From Leptospira bandrabouensis (GTDB lineage Bacteria > Spirochaetota > Leptospiria > Leptospirales > Leptospiraceae), in NCBI RefSeq assembly GCF_004770905.1, contig NZ_RQHT01000014.1, positions 868,001 to 932,000 on the forward strand: DNA of 64,000 nt, in the 5' to 3' direction. Made by a program: the position numbers and the translations under genes. The notes beneath the pieces are model-generated. The model searched no databases. It saw only the letters and a program-made list of their open reading frames with translations, and was not told the DNA's origin. Of the stretch, positions 29,638 through 39,693 are shown in pieces. How positions within the stretch are numbered: the first letter of the stretch is position 1; each line of letters begins with the position of its first letter.

Positions 29638-30570
29638 CTATGTGGCTAAACGTAAAAATAATTGTGATAAAAGAACATACTCCAGTGCAGGAATTTCATA
29701 ATGTAGTTTCATTTTAAAATCTAAGATGGCTTCGATCCTTCCTACATTGGCTTCAAAGTTTTTTTGTCTGTACTCATAAAGTAGTAATAAACAAATCATC
29801 TCTAAAAAATCTATTCCAGTAAGTCCTTCTTTATTAGATCGAAATTCTCCGAGTTGGTCACGCACCCAGTTTTCCAACTTAAAAAGTAAAATCGAATCGT
29901 GACAATGTTCTCTTACATTCTCATGCCACTCTTCCAAAAACTCATCAGAGATTTCAAAAGGGTTGAGGGATCCACCATAGTAAAGTTTGGATTCGGTCAT
30001 TTCATTTCTACGAATCTTTTTGATTTCATCTTGTGTGAGATAATTGAAGGGAACACAAACCGAACGAGACACTATGGTTGGTTTTAAGTTTTTTAAATCG
30101 TTTACGATGAGAATGAACTTTGTGTGAGGAGGGGGTTCCTCTAAAGTTTTTAGAAGAGTTGTTTCTGCTTCGTTATTAATTCGATTTGCTTCAGGAAATA
30201 ATACAACACGATATTCGGAAGTATGTGGTTTGAATGGAATCCGAGCTGATAACAACCAACGAATGGTAAAGTCTTCTGGATCTTTTTCTTTTCCGATGGC
30301 AATGTTTTTTCTTCTGGGAAATTGAATGAAGTCGGGATGGACTCCTTTCATGAATTGGCGACAGGAATCACAAACTCCACAAGAGGTTCCTTCTAAACAA
30401 AGGAGTTGTCTTGCAAATCTTTCTGCTGCTGTCCACTTCCCCACTCCATCGGGTCCGTAAAAAATAATAGATCCAGGAATTCGTGACCTATCTTTTAAAA
30501 AAGATTTTAGATAAGTCAGTGCTACATCTTGGCCTGAAACTTGGTCGAATGAAAACAAAGCATCGGCCAT
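29638..30570 (-). CDS. holB: DNA polymerase III delta-prime subunit
   Basis: Stator subunit of the clamp loader, 310 residues. SFDQVSGQDVALTYLKSFL opens the protein, followed by GPDGVGKWTAAERFA, a P-loop, and a zinc motif CGVCDSC with an upstream C. The sensor/partner motif [20 protein letters not shown] is the strongest hallmark. SRSVCVPF is the SRC-type arginine motif of the loader family. It follows ilvE by six bases, and lies upstream of dnaA on the same strand. Confidence 0.9.
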   Translation of the reverse strand: MADALFSFDQVSGQDVALTYLKSFLKDRSRIPGSIIFYGPDGVGKWTAAERFARQLLCLEGTSCGVCDSCRQFMKGVHPDFIQFPRRKNIAIGKEKDPEDFTIRWLLSARIPFKPHTSEYRVVLFPEANRINNEAETTLLKTLEEPPPHTKFILIVNDLKNLKPTIVSRSVCVPFNYLTQDEIKKIRRNEMTESKLYYGGSLNPFEISDEFLEEWHENVREHCHDSILLFKLENWVRDQLGEFRSNKEGLTGIDFLEMICLLLLYEYRQKNFEANVGRIEAILDFKMKLHYEIPALEYVLLSQLFLRLAT

Positions 30571-30576
30571 TGGTCT

Positions 30577-31500
30577 TTAGTATACCGGAGTCAGCCAATT
30601 CATATAGTTCGGTTGTTCTCCACGAACTGCTTCAAAAAAGATGGATTGGATTTTTTTAGTGATGGGTCCGATGTTCCCATTACCGATCACACGACGATCC
30701 ACTTCTTTCACCCAAGCCACTTGTACACCTGTGCCCGAAAAAAATAATTCATCAGCGATATAAAGTTCGGAACGTGCAATGTCTCTTTCGATTACTTGGT
30801 AACCTAGGTCTTTTGCAATTTGAATGATACTACGACGAGTAATCCCTTCTAAAATTGAAGATGGAATGGTTGGTGTATGAATCACTCCATCACGAACAAT
30901 AAAAAGATTTTCTGCAGAACCTTCTGATACAAATCCTCTCGCATCTAAAAAGATAGCTTCATCCATTCCATTTTGAACGGCTTCTGATTTGGCAAGAGCT
31001 GAGTTCACATACCCACCACTCACTTTGGAAAGAGTTGGAATTTGGTTATCAGAAAATCTTTGCCAAGAGGAAACCATAGTGGTTAGTCCGTTTTGTGTAT
31101 CGAGGTAATCATCCAACTTCAATGCATAAATGGTGATGTCTGCTTTTACATCATGGAACCTTGGTGAGAGTTGTAAGGCAGAAGTATAAATGAAAGGTCT
31201 TAAGTATACATTTTGTTTGGCTTCATTTTTTCGAAGGAGATCCAAGATGATGGATTGGATCTCTTCCGGTGTGATTTGGATTTGCAACTGCATGATCTTT
31301 GTAGAGTTCACAAGTCGTTTGCAGTGGTCTGGCAATCGGAAGACATAAAGATTTTTTTTAGCTTCGTTGTAGTATCCACGGATTCCACCGAAGACGCCTG
31401 TCCCATATTGTAATGCATGGGTTTGGACACTGACTTTTGCGTCCTCGGAAGGAACGATTTTTCCTTCGAAGTATGTATAAGGGAATGAATTCTGAGCCAT
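30577..31500 (-). CDS. ilvE: Branched-chain amino acid aminotransferase
   Basis: PLP class IV transaminase for the last step of valine, leucine and isoleucine synthesis, 307 residues. I take the ATG at 31500 (MAQNSFPYTYFEGKIV), preceded by AGGA at seven bases, instead of the longer frame from 31536. QYGTGVFGGIRGY forms the N-terminal motif, the PLP lysine is in LSKVSGGY, and DEAIFLDARGFVSEGSAENL is the class signature. Divergent from mnmG. Confidence 0.93.
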   Translation of the reverse strand: MAQNSFPYTYFEGKIVPSEDAKVSVQTHALQYGTGVFGGIRGYYNEAKKNLYVFRLPDHCKRLVNSTKIMQLQIQITPEEIQSIILDLLRKNEAKQNVYLRPFIYTSALQLSPRFHDVKADITIYALKLDDYLDTQNGLTTMVSSWQRFSDNQIPTLSKVSGGYVNSALAKSEAVQNGMDEAIFLDARGFVSEGSAENLFIVRDGVIHTPTIPSSILEGITRRSIIQIAKDLGYQVIERDIARSELYIADELFFSGTGVQVAWVKEVDRRVIGNGNIGPITKKIQSIFFEAVRGEQPNYMNWLTPVY

Positions 31501-31669
31501 TGAGATTCCTATCACTCCAATCTTCTGGAGTTTCAAAATTAGAAAATGAATTTTATCTTTTTTTCTCTCGAAGCTTAGGCCGATGATTTTGATATCGTTC
31601 TAAGGAGTAGATTCTCTAATCTCTCTCCCTCGCTTTTTTATAAGAACTGAATCACTAAGAAGACATAAT

Positions 31670-33544
31670 ATGAATCCATCCTTTTATCCCAACCAATTTG
31701 ATTGTATAGTTGTCGGAGCCGGACATGCCGGAACTGAAGCTGCTTATATTTCTGCGAAAGCAGGACTCAAAACTTTACTCATCACGATGAACTTGGATAC
31801 CATCGGACAGATGAGTTGTAACCCAGCCATCGGTGGAATTGCCAAAGGACATATGGTTCGAGAAGTGGATGCACTCGGTGGACTCATGGGTCGGGTGATT
31901 GATCAAACGGGAATTCAATTTAAGATGTTAAACACATCGAAAGGTCCGTCCGTTTGGGCTCCGCGTGCACAAGCTGAGAAAAAACAATACCAACTTATGA
32001 TCAAACATCAGTTGGAAAAATTAAAAACTCTTTCTATCAGACAAGACACCGTAGAAGATTTAATTGTGGAAGGAAACCAAGTGACTGGTGTGATCACCGG
32101 TCGTGGTTTTACTTTTTATACAAACCATGTGATCTTAACCACTGGAACTTTTCTTTCGAGTGTGATTCATATTGGAACTTACCAAAAAGAATCAGGTCGA
32201 ATTGGGGAACCTACAACCAAAGGACTTTCACATACACTGGCTCGTTTTGAATTGCGACTCGGAAGATTAAAGACAGGTACTCCGGCTCGTGTTCATAAAA
32301 ATTCTATCAACTTTGATGGACTCGATGTACAAGATGGTGATGAGAACCCACGCCCCTTTTCCTTTTCAACTAGTAAGATTGATCGCAAACAAATTCCTTG
32401 TTACATCACTTACACCAACGATACCACTCATGAACTCATCAAACAAAACTTAGAATTCTCACCGATGTATTCGGGTCAGATCAAAAGTATTGGCCCAAGG
32501 TATTGTCCTTCAATTGAAGATAAGGTGGTTCGGTTTGCAGAAAGAGACCGTCACCAAATTTTTATCGAACCGGAAGGATATGAAACCAACGAGATGTATC
32601 TCAATGGAGTTTCCACAAGTTTGCCTGAGGAAGTGCAATGGAAGTTTCTTCGAAGTATCAAAGGTTTGGAAGAAGTAGAACTCATGCGTCCGGGTTATGC
32701 TATCGAATATGATTTTGTAGATCCGACAGAACTAAATCCAACACTCGAAACTAAAAAAGTAAAAGGTCTTTATCATGCAGGTCAAATCAATGGAACCACT
32801 GGTTATGAAGAAGCGGCGGCACAAGGACTTGTTGCTGCATATAATGTGATTCGTTCTGTAAGAAAAGAAGAGCCGATTCTTTTCAAACGAAGTGAATCTT
32901 ACATCGGAGTTCTTGTGGATGATTTGGTTTATAAAGGTGTGGAAGATCCTTACCGAATGTTCACAAGCCGAGCCGAATATCGCCTACTCCTTCGCCAAGA
33001 CAATGCTGACCAAAGACTGATGCAATATGGATATGAGATGGGACTTGTTGATGAGTCACTCTTTAGAGAAATGAAAGATCGTTATGCTCGGATCGATAAA
33101 ATCAAAACACAAATGTTTGTGACGGCAATGAAACCATCCGACGAACTTACGAAGGTCCTGGAAGAAAAGAAGATCACCAATTATAAATTTGGTCACACAG
33201 TTGCTTCGTTTTTGAAACGATCTGATATCAAAATTGGAGACATTGAGCCTATGGTCTCTGAACTCTCCATTTTAAATGAAGATGAAAAAGCAGTTTTGGA
33301 GATGGAAATCAAATACGAAGGTTATCTAAAACGAGAGTTGGAAACGATTGAATACCGTAAGAAGTTTTTAAACTTTCAGATTCCGAATGATTTTGATTAC
33401 GCTAGTGTGAAAGGACTCAAAACAGAAGCCGTAGTAAAGTTAGAAAAACATCGACCTATGAATTTAGAAAATGCTCTTCATATATCAGGTGTGGATCCTT
33501 CCGATGTGGATCTTCTGCTCTATCATTTGGTGGATAGACGATAA
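31670..33544 (+). CDS. mnmG: tRNA uridine 5-carboxymethylaminomethyl modification enzyme MnmG (GidA)
   Basis: FAD protein that with MnmE modifies the wobble uridine of tRNAs. 624 residues: FAD-binding [19 protein letters not shown] near residue 16, [20 protein letters not shown] near 47, and [17 protein letters not shown] near 370. First of mnmG-rsmG-parA-parB, the common ori-proximal order, although an opposite-strand gene and a terminator here separate mnmG from rsmG. Confidence 0.97.
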   Translation: MNPSFYPNQFDCIVVGAGHAGTEAAYISAKAGLKTLLITMNLDTIGQMSCNPAIGGIAKGHMVREVDALGGLMGRVIDQTGIQFKMLNTSKGPSVWAPRAQAEKKQYQLMIKHQLEKLKTLSIRQDTVEDLIVEGNQVTGVITGRGFTFYTNHVILTTGTFLSSVIHIGTYQKESGRIGEPTTKGLSHTLARFELRLGRLKTGTPARVHKNSINFDGLDVQDGDENPRPFSFSTSKIDRKQIPCYITYTNDTTHELIKQNLEFSPMYSGQIKSIGPRYCPSIEDKVVRFAERDRHQIFIEPEGYETNEMYLNGVSTSLPEEVQWKFLRSIKGLEEVELMRPGYAIEYDFVDPTELNPTLETKKVKGLYHAGQINGTTGYEEAAAQGLVAAYNVIRSVRKEEPILFKRSESYIGVLVDDLVYKGVEDPYRMFTSRAEYRLLLRQDNADQRLMQYGYEMGLVDESLFREMKDRYARIDKIKTQMFVTAMKPSDELTKVLEEKKITNYKFGHTVASFLKRSDIKIGDIEPMVSELSILNEDEKAVLEMEIKYEGYLKRELETIEYRKKFLNFQIPNDFDYASVKGLKTEAVVKLEKHRPMNLENALHISGVDPSDVDLLLYHLVDRR

Positions 33545-33578
33545 CTAAAAAACAAACGCCGAACCTTCCTTAAAATCA

Positions 33579-33617
33579 AAAAGCCAAGATGGATATTCCT
33601 TCTTGGCTTTTTTTATT
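33579..33617 (+). terminator. Rho-independent terminator of mnmG
   Basis: Perfect 11-bp stem AAAAGCCAAGA / TCTTGGCTTTT (33579-33589, 33601-33611) with an 11-base loop and a following T-rich run, 34 bases after the mnmG stop. It uncouples mnmG from rsmG-parAB. Confidence 0.9.
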
Positions 33618-33873
33618 TTTGGATTTCTTCGAATCGATCTTCGCAATTTAAAAAGCTTTTGAGGTGCATTATAGAATCTCAAAGGCAGATTTTTGAAAGA
33701 CTAATGACCCGAACTTTTAACTATCTGAAACCAAACTTTGAATCCAGATAAACCTTTCGCTCAATTACTTTGAGAGTCTTTTAAGATCAATACTTAACAT
33801 TCTTTGTTTTTAAATTACCGAATTTGAACCTTTGATTACTAGACCGATCCTTACAATCTTTTTGAAAATCTAT
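33618..33873. other. Intergenic region, nothing identified
   Basis: About 256 bases between the mnmG terminator and a convergent gene. A six-base inverted repeat (TTTGAG...CTCAAA, near 33658-33683) is the only structure seen. The plus-strand frame near 33832 is antisense to the neighbouring gene and not convincing. Confidence 0.4.
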
Positions 33874-34599
33874 CTAATCGTAGACAAGCACATGGGTCTT
33901 TTCGAGGATCCAGTTTTCCCCTTGTTTCACGTGAAACGAATGGGACTCCAAACTTCCATCAGCTTTGTATTTCAGTTTGTGCACACGGCGGGTGTCACCT
34001 TGGAAGAATTCTCTTTCGACTAAGTTTCCTTTTGTATCAAACTTGAAATGGATTTCACCAAGACCTTTCTTTTTGTCATCAGTGAGATATTGAATTTGAA
34101 CATTCGGACGTTTAGGATCGATTTGAAATCGGAAAGATTCATTGTCCTTGGTTTCTAAGTTTTTGCCTTCAGCAGCAAATACATTTCCTTCGCCATCACT
34201 CTCAATCGAATAAACAATCAGTAATCTCCCTTCGCCATCTTTTACATTCATTTTCTTCAGAGCTCGACCTTTGAATTGGAAATCCTTTCTTTCAACTAAG
34301 TGTCCGCCATTATCATAAACTTCTTCGCTCGAGAGCAAACCATCTGTATAACGGAAAGTAGTTTTTCCGTCTCCCTTCCCCTCTTTATCAGAATAAGTTT
34401 CGGTGATTAATTTTCCGTCACTGTTGTATTCATATTCCGCGACATAAACAACCTGACCCTCGCCGTTACGGACGATCTCTTTGTTCGGAACTTTTTTTAC
34501 TTTTTTAAATAGGTAAGCATCTTTGTGGGACCACTTGCCCGGAGTGTAACCTAAAATGGGAAAGGAAAGGATGATTAAAAAACTAATGATTCGAATCAT
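33874..34599 (-). CDS. Exported protein with YwqK/MORN-like repeats
   Basis: About 241 residues from the ATG at 34599 (MIRIISFLIILSFPILGYTP), with AGGAGA upstream; the frame extends 13 codons further. After the signal peptide come repeated beta-hairpin units such as EYNSDGKLITETYSDKEGKG, YTDGLLSSEEVYDNGGHLVE and KFDTKGNLVEREFFQGD, of the kind found in YwqK/RHS-like proteins. Function unknown. A parS site lies within its final coding part, and it interrupts mnmG and rsmG on the opposite strand. Confidence 0.7.
   Translation of the reverse strand: MIRIISFLIILSFPILGYTPGKWSHKDAYLFKKVKKVPNKEIVRNGEGQVVYVAEYEYNSDGKLITETYSDKEGKGDGKTTFRYTDGLLSSEEVYDNGGHLVERKDFQFKGRALKKMNVKDGEGRLLIVYSIESDGEGNVFAAEGKNLETKDNESFRFQIDPKRPNVQIQYLTDDKKKGLGEIHFKFDTKGNLVEREFFQGDTRRVHKLKYKADGSLESHSFHVKQGENWILEKTHVLVYD
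33923..33938. promoter_or_regulatory. parS: parS site (15/16 match)
   Basis: TGTTTCACGTGAAACG, identical to the near-universal parS TGTTTCACGTGAAACA except the last base. It lies inside the 3' coding part of the minus-strand exported-protein gene, 1.5 kb from parA, and is one of two ParB-loading sites in this window. Confidence 0.88.
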
Positions 34600-34657
34600 G
34601 GAAAAGAGTTCTCCTACAGGAGACATCGGCGAATTCATTTAAAACGATAACGAGATT

Positions 34658-35401
34658 ATGTCAGAAAAAACGATCCAAGAAGAAATCCAAACCATCATTC
34701 CTGATTTGTTTCCTAAGTTGGAGCCAGAGTTTGATTGGGAATTAGTGAAAAACTTTTATGAGTTTCTCAAACGAGACAACGAGAAAGGAGGATTCTTTTC
34801 TCGAAATGATTCAGAAAAGATTCTAGAGAGACATATTATAGAATCTCTGATCTTTGTGTGGAAACTGAAAGTAACCGGATATGTTTCACGTGAAACAAAT
34901 GTAGCCGATGTAGGAACAGGGCCGGGTCTACCTGGTTTTCTTTTTGCTCTCTTAAAAAAAGCACCACATGTCTTTCTCGTGGATTCTCAAAAACGAAAGC
35001 TCGCACTTCTTGAAACAGAAATCGAAACAGGAAGTCTTTCCAAAGTCAAAAAGCGAGTGGACTTTATCTACGCACGAACAGAAGAAATCAGTTCCAATTT
35101 TGATGTTGTCACTTCAAGAGCAATGGTTCCTTATCCTTACATTGCGGAAGTCACAACACGAATGGTAAAACAAAAAGGAATCTTATGTCCCTTCCTTGCA
35201 CAACCCTACCAGGATCTAGAAAAAGAAACAGAGGTATTAAGTAACAATGGGTTCTTTATGAAAAAAGAAATTCCCATTCCCGAATTAGAGTTTGTGGGAA
35301 AGAGACATATAAAAATACTACAAAAGAATTCCCTTCCCAAAAAGGGATTCCCTCGTGACTGGAAAGAAATCGTAAAGGAGACGAAAAGCAAGAATGGGTA
35401 A
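34658..35401 (+). CDS. rsmG: 16S rRNA (guanine-527 N7)-methyltransferase RsmG (GidB)
   Basis: SAM-dependent methylation of G527 of 16S rRNA, loss of which gives low-level streptomycin resistance in other bacteria. 247 residues; the SAM motif [15 protein letters not shown] follows near residue 85, then [16 protein letters not shown] parS site is embedded in its coding sequence and encodes the residues YVSRETN just before the SAM motif. It overlaps parA by eight bases. Confidence 0.94.
   Translation: MSEKTIQEEIQTIIPDLFPKLEPEFDWELVKNFYEFLKRDNEKGGFFSRNDSEKILERHIIESLIFVWKLKVTGYVSRETNVADVGTGPGLPGFLFALLKKAPHVFLVDSQKRKLALLETEIETGSLSKVKKRVDFIYARTEEISSNFDVVTSRAMVPYPYIAEVTTRMVKQKGILCPFLAQPYQDLEKETEVLSNNGFFMKKEIPIPELEFVGKRHIKILQKNSLPKKGFPRDWKEIVKETKSKNG
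34882..34897. promoter_or_regulatory. parS: parS site (perfect)
   Basis: TGTTTCACGTGAAACA, a perfect 16-base palindromic match to the conserved ParB-binding sequence, inside rsmG, 500 bases upstream of parA. Its in-frame translation (VSRET) is commonly seen where parS lies in rsmG of other bacteria. Confidence 0.96.
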
Positions 35402-36155
35402 AATTGTTTCTATCAGTAATCAAAAAGGTGGAGTCGGTAAAACGACAACAGCGATAAACTTGGCATCCAATCTTGTTGATTTGGGAAAAAAAGTTTTGCT
35501 CCTTGATATCGATCCACAAGGGAATTCCGGTTCTGGACTCGGGTTGGAAGTTCAGTCTTTGCAAAAAACTACCTATGAAGTTTTGATTGGGGAACTCTCT
35601 GCAAGAGAAGCAGTGCAAAAAACTTTCGTAAACAATTTGGATATCATTCCTTCCAACATCAACCTCTCTGGATTGGAAGTGGATTTCCTGGGAATGGAAA
35701 GAAAGGAATTCAAATTGAAAGATGCTTTGGCTTCTGTGAAAGAATCTTATGATTATATTTTAATCGATTGCCCACCTTCTCTTGGTGTTCTTACCATCAA
35801 TGCTCTTTGTGCTTCTCAGTCGGTGATGATCACTTTGCAAACAGAATACTTTGCGCTGGAAGGATTGTCGCAGCTCATGCGAATTATTTCTCTCGTGCAG
35901 TCACAATGGAATCCATCCCTCGCACTAGAAGGAGTACTTCTCACGATGTATGATAAACGCACCAACTTAGCAAACCAAGTTGCTGAAGATGTAAGAAACT
36001 ATTTCAAAGAGAAAGTTTATGAAACTGTCATTCCAAGAAATATAAAATTATCAGAAGCACCCTCTTTTGGAAAACCGATCAACTACTATGATCCAGATGG
36101 TGTGGGTGCAAAAAGTTATAAAAGTTTAGCGGAAGAAATTGTAGGGAAGGCATAA
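35394..36155 (+). CDS. parA: Chromosome-partitioning ATPase ParA (Soj)
   Basis: Deviant Walker ATPase whose nucleoid gradient moves ParB-parS complexes apart. 253 residues; [15 protein letters not shown] at about 9-23 is the deviant Walker A with the signature lysine, and [15 protein letters not shown] the second motif. There is no N-terminal HTH, as in chromosomal Soj proteins. It overlaps rsmG by eight bases and precedes parB by four. Confidence 0.96.
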   Translation: MGKIVSISNQKGGVGKTTTAINLASNLVDLGKKVLLLDIDPQGNSGSGLGLEVQSLQKTTYEVLIGELSAREAVQKTFVNNLDIIPSNINLSGLEVDFLGMERKEFKLKDALASVKESYDYILIDCPPSLGVLTINALCASQSVMITLQTEYFALEGLSQLMRIISLVQSQWNPSLALEGVLLTMYDKRTNLANQVAEDVRNYFKEKVYETVIPRNIKLSEAPSFGKPINYYDPDGVGAKSYKSLAEEIVGKA

Positions 36156-36159
36156 GGTT

Positions 36160-37056
36160 ATGGCACTCGGCAAAGGTAAAGTTTTAGGAAGAGGACTTGG
36201 GAATTTAATTCCTGTAAATGAAAACAACGTTGAGATTTCTAAAGAGGAACAAACCGGTCTAAGAGAAATTAAAGTCACAGAAATTTTACCAAACCCACAC
36301 CAACCAAGAAAACAATTCTCTGATGCATCCATCCAAGAGTTATCCAATACCATCACGGAACATGGAGTGATCCAACCTATCGTTGTACAAAAAAATCCTT
36401 CGGGTTCAGGATTTCTTTTGGTGGCGGGAGAAAGAAGACTACGCGCTTGCAAACTTGCTGGCTTTGCAAAAATTCCTGCGATAGTTCGCGACCTATCCGA
36501 AGCCGATATGATGGAACTTGCCCTCATTGAAAATATCCAACGAGAAAACCTCAATCCAATGGATGAGGCTTTGGCTTACCAAGCCATTATCGACAAACGA
36601 GGGTTAAAGGTAACAGATCTTGCGACTCGTGTGGGAAAGAACCGAGCTACTATTTCTAACTTAATTCGTCTTCTCTCTCTTCCTAAATTATTACAAGACT
36701 TAGTGAAGGAAGGAAAACTTTCAGAAGGACAGGCCCGCCCCCTTCTCTCGATTCCCGATCCTAAAAAACAATTGGAAGTGGGTCAGAAAGTAATTGCGGA
36801 AGGATGGAATGTTCGAGAGGTAGAAAACTATGTTTCCAATCTTTTACATCCTGATAAAAAATCTAAGTCCACTTCCACTGGACCTGATAAACGAGATGCA
36901 AGTATCGTAAAATTAGAATCCAAACTCAGAAACAAATATAGTTCCAAAGTGGAAGTAACGCACAATGAAACTAATGGAAAAGGGAAAATTGTTTTTTCTT
37001 ACGCCAACCTAAATGACATGGAAAGAATTTTAGAGCAGCTCGGTGTGAAACTGTAG
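36160..37056 (+). CDS. parB: Chromosome-partitioning protein ParB (Spo0J)
   Basis: CTP-dependent DNA clamp that loads at parS and spreads. 298 residues: PNPHQPRKQF (box I), GERRLRACKLAGF (CTP-binding box II), ALIENIQRENLNPMDEALAY, then the HTH (VTDLATRVGKNRATISNLIR) and a C-terminal dimerisation domain (residues 240-298). The 3' end overlaps the convergent ABC exporter by 27 bases. Confidence 0.96.
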   Translation: MALGKGKVLGRGLGNLIPVNENNVEISKEEQTGLREIKVTEILPNPHQPRKQFSDASIQELSNTITEHGVIQPIVVQKNPSGSGFLLVAGERRLRACKLAGFAKIPAIVRDLSEADMMELALIENIQRENLNPMDEALAYQAIIDKRGLKVTDLATRVGKNRATISNLIRLLSLPKLLQDLVKEGKLSEGQARPLLSIPDPKKQLEVGQKVIAEGWNVREVENYVSNLLHPDKKSKSTSTGPDKRDASIVKLESKLRNKYSSKVEVTHNETNGKGKIVFSYANLNDMERILEQLGVKL

Positions 37057-38856
37057 TTTCGCTAGTCGCTCATACAATTCACTTTTTCGAATGAGTTCGT
37101 CATGGGTTCCGACGGACTCAATGTCCCCTTCTTTAATTACCACAATTTGATCCGATTTTACGACAGTGGAAAGTCTGTGAGCAATCATAATGGTTGTTCT
37201 TTCTTTCACTAAAAAATCTAAAGCTTGCTGAATCATTTGTTCTGATTCTGAATCAAGGGCCGAGGTGGCTTCATCTAATAAAAGAATTCTCGGGTTGCGA
37301 AGGATGGCTCTTGCAATTGCGATTCTTTGTTTTTGTCCGCCGGAAAGTCTTGTTCCTAAATGCCCTAAGTTGGTATCATACCCATTCGGTAGTTGGTTTA
37401 AAAATTCCGTAACATAAGCACTGGCCGCAGCCTTCTCGATTTCTTCAAAACTTGCATTTGGTTTTCCATAAGCAATGTTCTCTCGCAAAGTACCGCTAAA
37501 GAGAATGGGTTGTTGAGGAACAAATCCAATGAGAGATCTTAAATCTTTTAAAGCCAATTCTGTAAGATCCACACCTTCGATAAGAATTTTTCCTGCGGTG
37601 GGATCATAGAATCTGAGGATGAGTTCAAAGAGTGTACTCTTTCCACCACCAGAGGGACCAACAAGAGCTGTGGTTTTGTTGGCAGGAATTTCTAAATGAA
37701 TTCCTCTGATGGCTTTGTGTTCCGGACGAGAGGGATATGAAAATTCCAAATGGTCCAAATTGATTTTTAATCCCTTCTGGCTGGAAGCAACGTTGAGGGA
37801 TAAAGATCCATTCCCTTCTGCTGGATGTAATACATCTGCAATTGGTTTTGGGAATTTTGGATCCTTGATTTCTGATTCAAATAAAAGAAGTTCCATCAAT
37901 CGTTCGGTGGCACCAGCGGCCCTTTGCAAATCGCCGAGAACTTCAGAAACAGCACCCACACTATTGGCAACCATGATCGCATAAAAAGAAAACGCGATGA
38001 GTTCCCCACCGGTAATTTTACCTTCGAGTACATCTGTCCCGCCAATCCATAACATCACACTGATTCCAGTAAGAATGAATAAAATGACTGCTGCTATGAG
38101 AAGAGCTCTTTGTTTGATGCGAGCCACGGCCACATCAAAAGCTGCTTCAACAGTATGAGAAAATTTTTCAATGTCTTCTTCTTGGTGGTGGAAGGATTGT
38201 AAGATTTTTATATTGAGAAGAGATTCACTGACGTAAGTTCCAATGCTCGCAATTTTGTCCTGAGTGGTACGGGATAAATTCCTTACTTTTTTTCCATAGA
38301 ACAAAATTGGGAACACAATGAAAGGAACACTAAAGAGAACAATCATCGTGAGTTTTGCATTGGTGATAAAAAGAAAAATAATTCCACCTACAAACATCAA
38401 AACATTTCTAAGGGCAATGGATGCAGAAGATCCGATCACAGTTTGGATGAGTGTGGTATCTGTTGTGATCCGCGATTGGATTTCACCCGGAGAATTGAGT
38501 TCAAAAAAACTTGGATGGATGAAGATGATATGTTTGAATACATCTCTTCGAATATCCGAGGCAACACGTTCGCCAATCCAAGAAACCGTGTAGTGACGAA
38601 TGTAAGTTCCGATCGCAAGAAAAATTCCCACTCCAATAATGAAGGCAAGTGAGTAACCTAATTCTTGTTTGGATCTGGCCGAAAATCCTGCATCCACCAA
38701 ATGGCGTAATCCCTGCCCTAGCCCCAAAGTCACTCCTGCTGTAAAAAGCAGAGCCAGTGAGGAAAGGACCATTTGGAATCTGTAAGGTTTTAAATAGGAA
38801 AAGGTTTTAGAGAGGACACGGAGATTTTTTGACTTAGGTCGGTCAGGTGTTTGCAA
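37030..38856 (-). CDS. ABC transporter, fused permease/ATPase (MsbA-like)
   Basis: Half-transporter of the exporter type, 608 residues: a six-helix membrane domain (about 25-320), then Walker A GPSGGGKST, signature LSGGQKQRIAIARA and Walker B ILLLDEATSAL. Members move lipid A, lipids, peptides or drugs; the MsbA role is plausible but unproven. The start is TTG (38856) with AAGGA upstream, four bases after the YaaR-like gene, so it is coupled to the M23-bactofilin-YaaR group. Confidence 0.88.
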   Translation of the reverse strand: MQTPDRPKSKNLRVLSKTFSYLKPYRFQMVLSSLALLFTAGVTLGLGQGLRHLVDAGFSARSKQELGYSLAFIIGVGIFLAIGTYIRHYTVSWIGERVASDIRRDVFKHIIFIHPSFFELNSPGEIQSRITTDTTLIQTVIGSSASIALRNVLMFVGGIIFLFITNAKLTMIVLFSVPFIVFPILFYGKKVRNLSRTTQDKIASIGTYVSESLLNIKILQSFHHQEEDIEKFSHTVEAAFDVAVARIKQRALLIAAVILFILTGISVMLWIGGTDVLEGKITGGELIAFSFYAIMVANSVGAVSEVLGDLQRAAGATERLMELLLFESEIKDPKFPKPIADVLHPAEGNGSLSLNVASSQKGLKINLDHLEFSYPSRPEHKAIRGIHLEIPANKTTALVGPSGGGKSTLFELILRFYDPTAGKILIEGVDLTELALKDLRSLIGFVPQQPILFSGTLRENIAYGKPNASFEEIEKAAASAYVTEFLNQLPNGYDTNLGHLGTRLSGGQKQRIAIARAILRNPRILLLDEATSALDSESEQMIQQALDFLVKERTTIMIAHRLSTVVKSDQIVVIKEGDIESVGTHDELIRKSELYERLAKLQFHTELL

Positions 38857-38860
38857 AGAA

Positions 38861-39331
38861 TTATCCTTTTAGATCAATAAGTAGACCTCTGATTTCATCT
38901 AATTGTTTCAAAATCACGAAAGCACTGTTATTGGGTGAAAACATGGTTTTTGCCAAAAGATCCAGTTTTTCATCCACAACCTTGACATATCGTACATCTT
39001 TTTGGTCATTTCGTCCGCGTTGGGGCGCCTGCATTACCTTGTAGTTTTTTTTAAGGATGAGTTCGGCAATTTGTTTGATATGTTTTTTGTAGGATTCGAG
39101 GTTTTTATGATTGGGATCTTTGATGAGTTCCTTTTCTAAATCTGGCAAATCTTTCCATAGTTCATTTAGTTCTCTAGTTTCTTCTTTTCCTGCCGGAACT
39201 ATGGATTCTAGGATTTCTAAAAAACTTTGTTTGGATTCATCCACTGGTGCGAACGAACCTGCGAGTTTATCTTTGGATCCTTTTTTGGTCGGTGTGGATA
39301 CCGACTTAGGATTGTTGTTTTGGATGATCAT
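38861..39331 (-). CDS. YaaR-family protein (DUF327)
   Basis: 156 residues, helical and charged, no signal peptide. The C-terminal region (VVDEKLDLLAKTMFSPNNSA, then LKQLDEIRGLLIDLKG) resembles the DUF327/YaaR family of spirochaetes and Firmicutes, whose role is unknown. The position between bactofilin and an ABC exporter, eight bases from the bactofilin stop, suggests a cell-envelope connection. Confidence 0.75.
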   Translation of the reverse strand: MIIQNNNPKSVSTPTKKGSKDKLAGSFAPVDESKQSFLEILESIVPAGKEETRELNELWKDLPDLEKELIKDPNHKNLESYKKHIKQIAELILKKNYKVMQAPQRGRNDQKDVRYVKVVDEKLDLLAKTMFSPNNSAFVILKQLDEIRGLLIDLKG

Positions 39332-39339
39332 AAACCCGC

Positions 39340-39693
39340 CTAATGACGAGTGGGATTAATAGTGCATTTTCCGTGAAACACTACACCTTCTTCAACAATG
39401 AGGCGAGGAGTGACAATGTCTCCTTCCAATCGACAACTAGAAAGTAATGTAACTCGTTCTGTTGCATAGATATTACCGCGAATTTCTCCACCGGCAACAA
39501 CCACTCGTGCTTTGATATCTGTATCGACGATTCCTGATTTTCCGATAAGTACCTTTCCGGTGGTTTCAAGGACTCCTCGAAATTTTCCATCGATACGAAT
39601 AAGGCCTGGAAATTTGAATTCACCGACAAACTCGGCTCCTTCCCCAATGATGCTATTAACTAAAAATTCTTCTTCTGTAGATGGATTGGACAT
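39340..39693 (-). CDS. Bactofilin (polymer-forming cytoskeletal protein)
   Basis: 117 residues, a single DUF583 beta-helix domain: repeating short hydrophobic units (GEFKFPGLIRIDGKFRGVLE, GKVLIGKSGIVDTDIKARVV, GGEIRGNIYATERVTL) typical of bactofilins. These polymerise without nucleotide and organise peptidoglycan enzymes; in Leptospira a bactofilin affects helical pitch. Its ATG overlaps the M23 stop by one base, a pairing also known from Helicobacter cell-shape genes. Confidence 0.9.
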   Translation of the reverse strand: MSNPSTEEEFLVNSIIGEGAEFVGEFKFPGLIRIDGKFRGVLETTGKVLIGKSGIVDTDIKARVVVAGGEIRGNIYATERVTLLSSCRLEGDIVTPRLIVEEGVVFHGKCTINPTRH

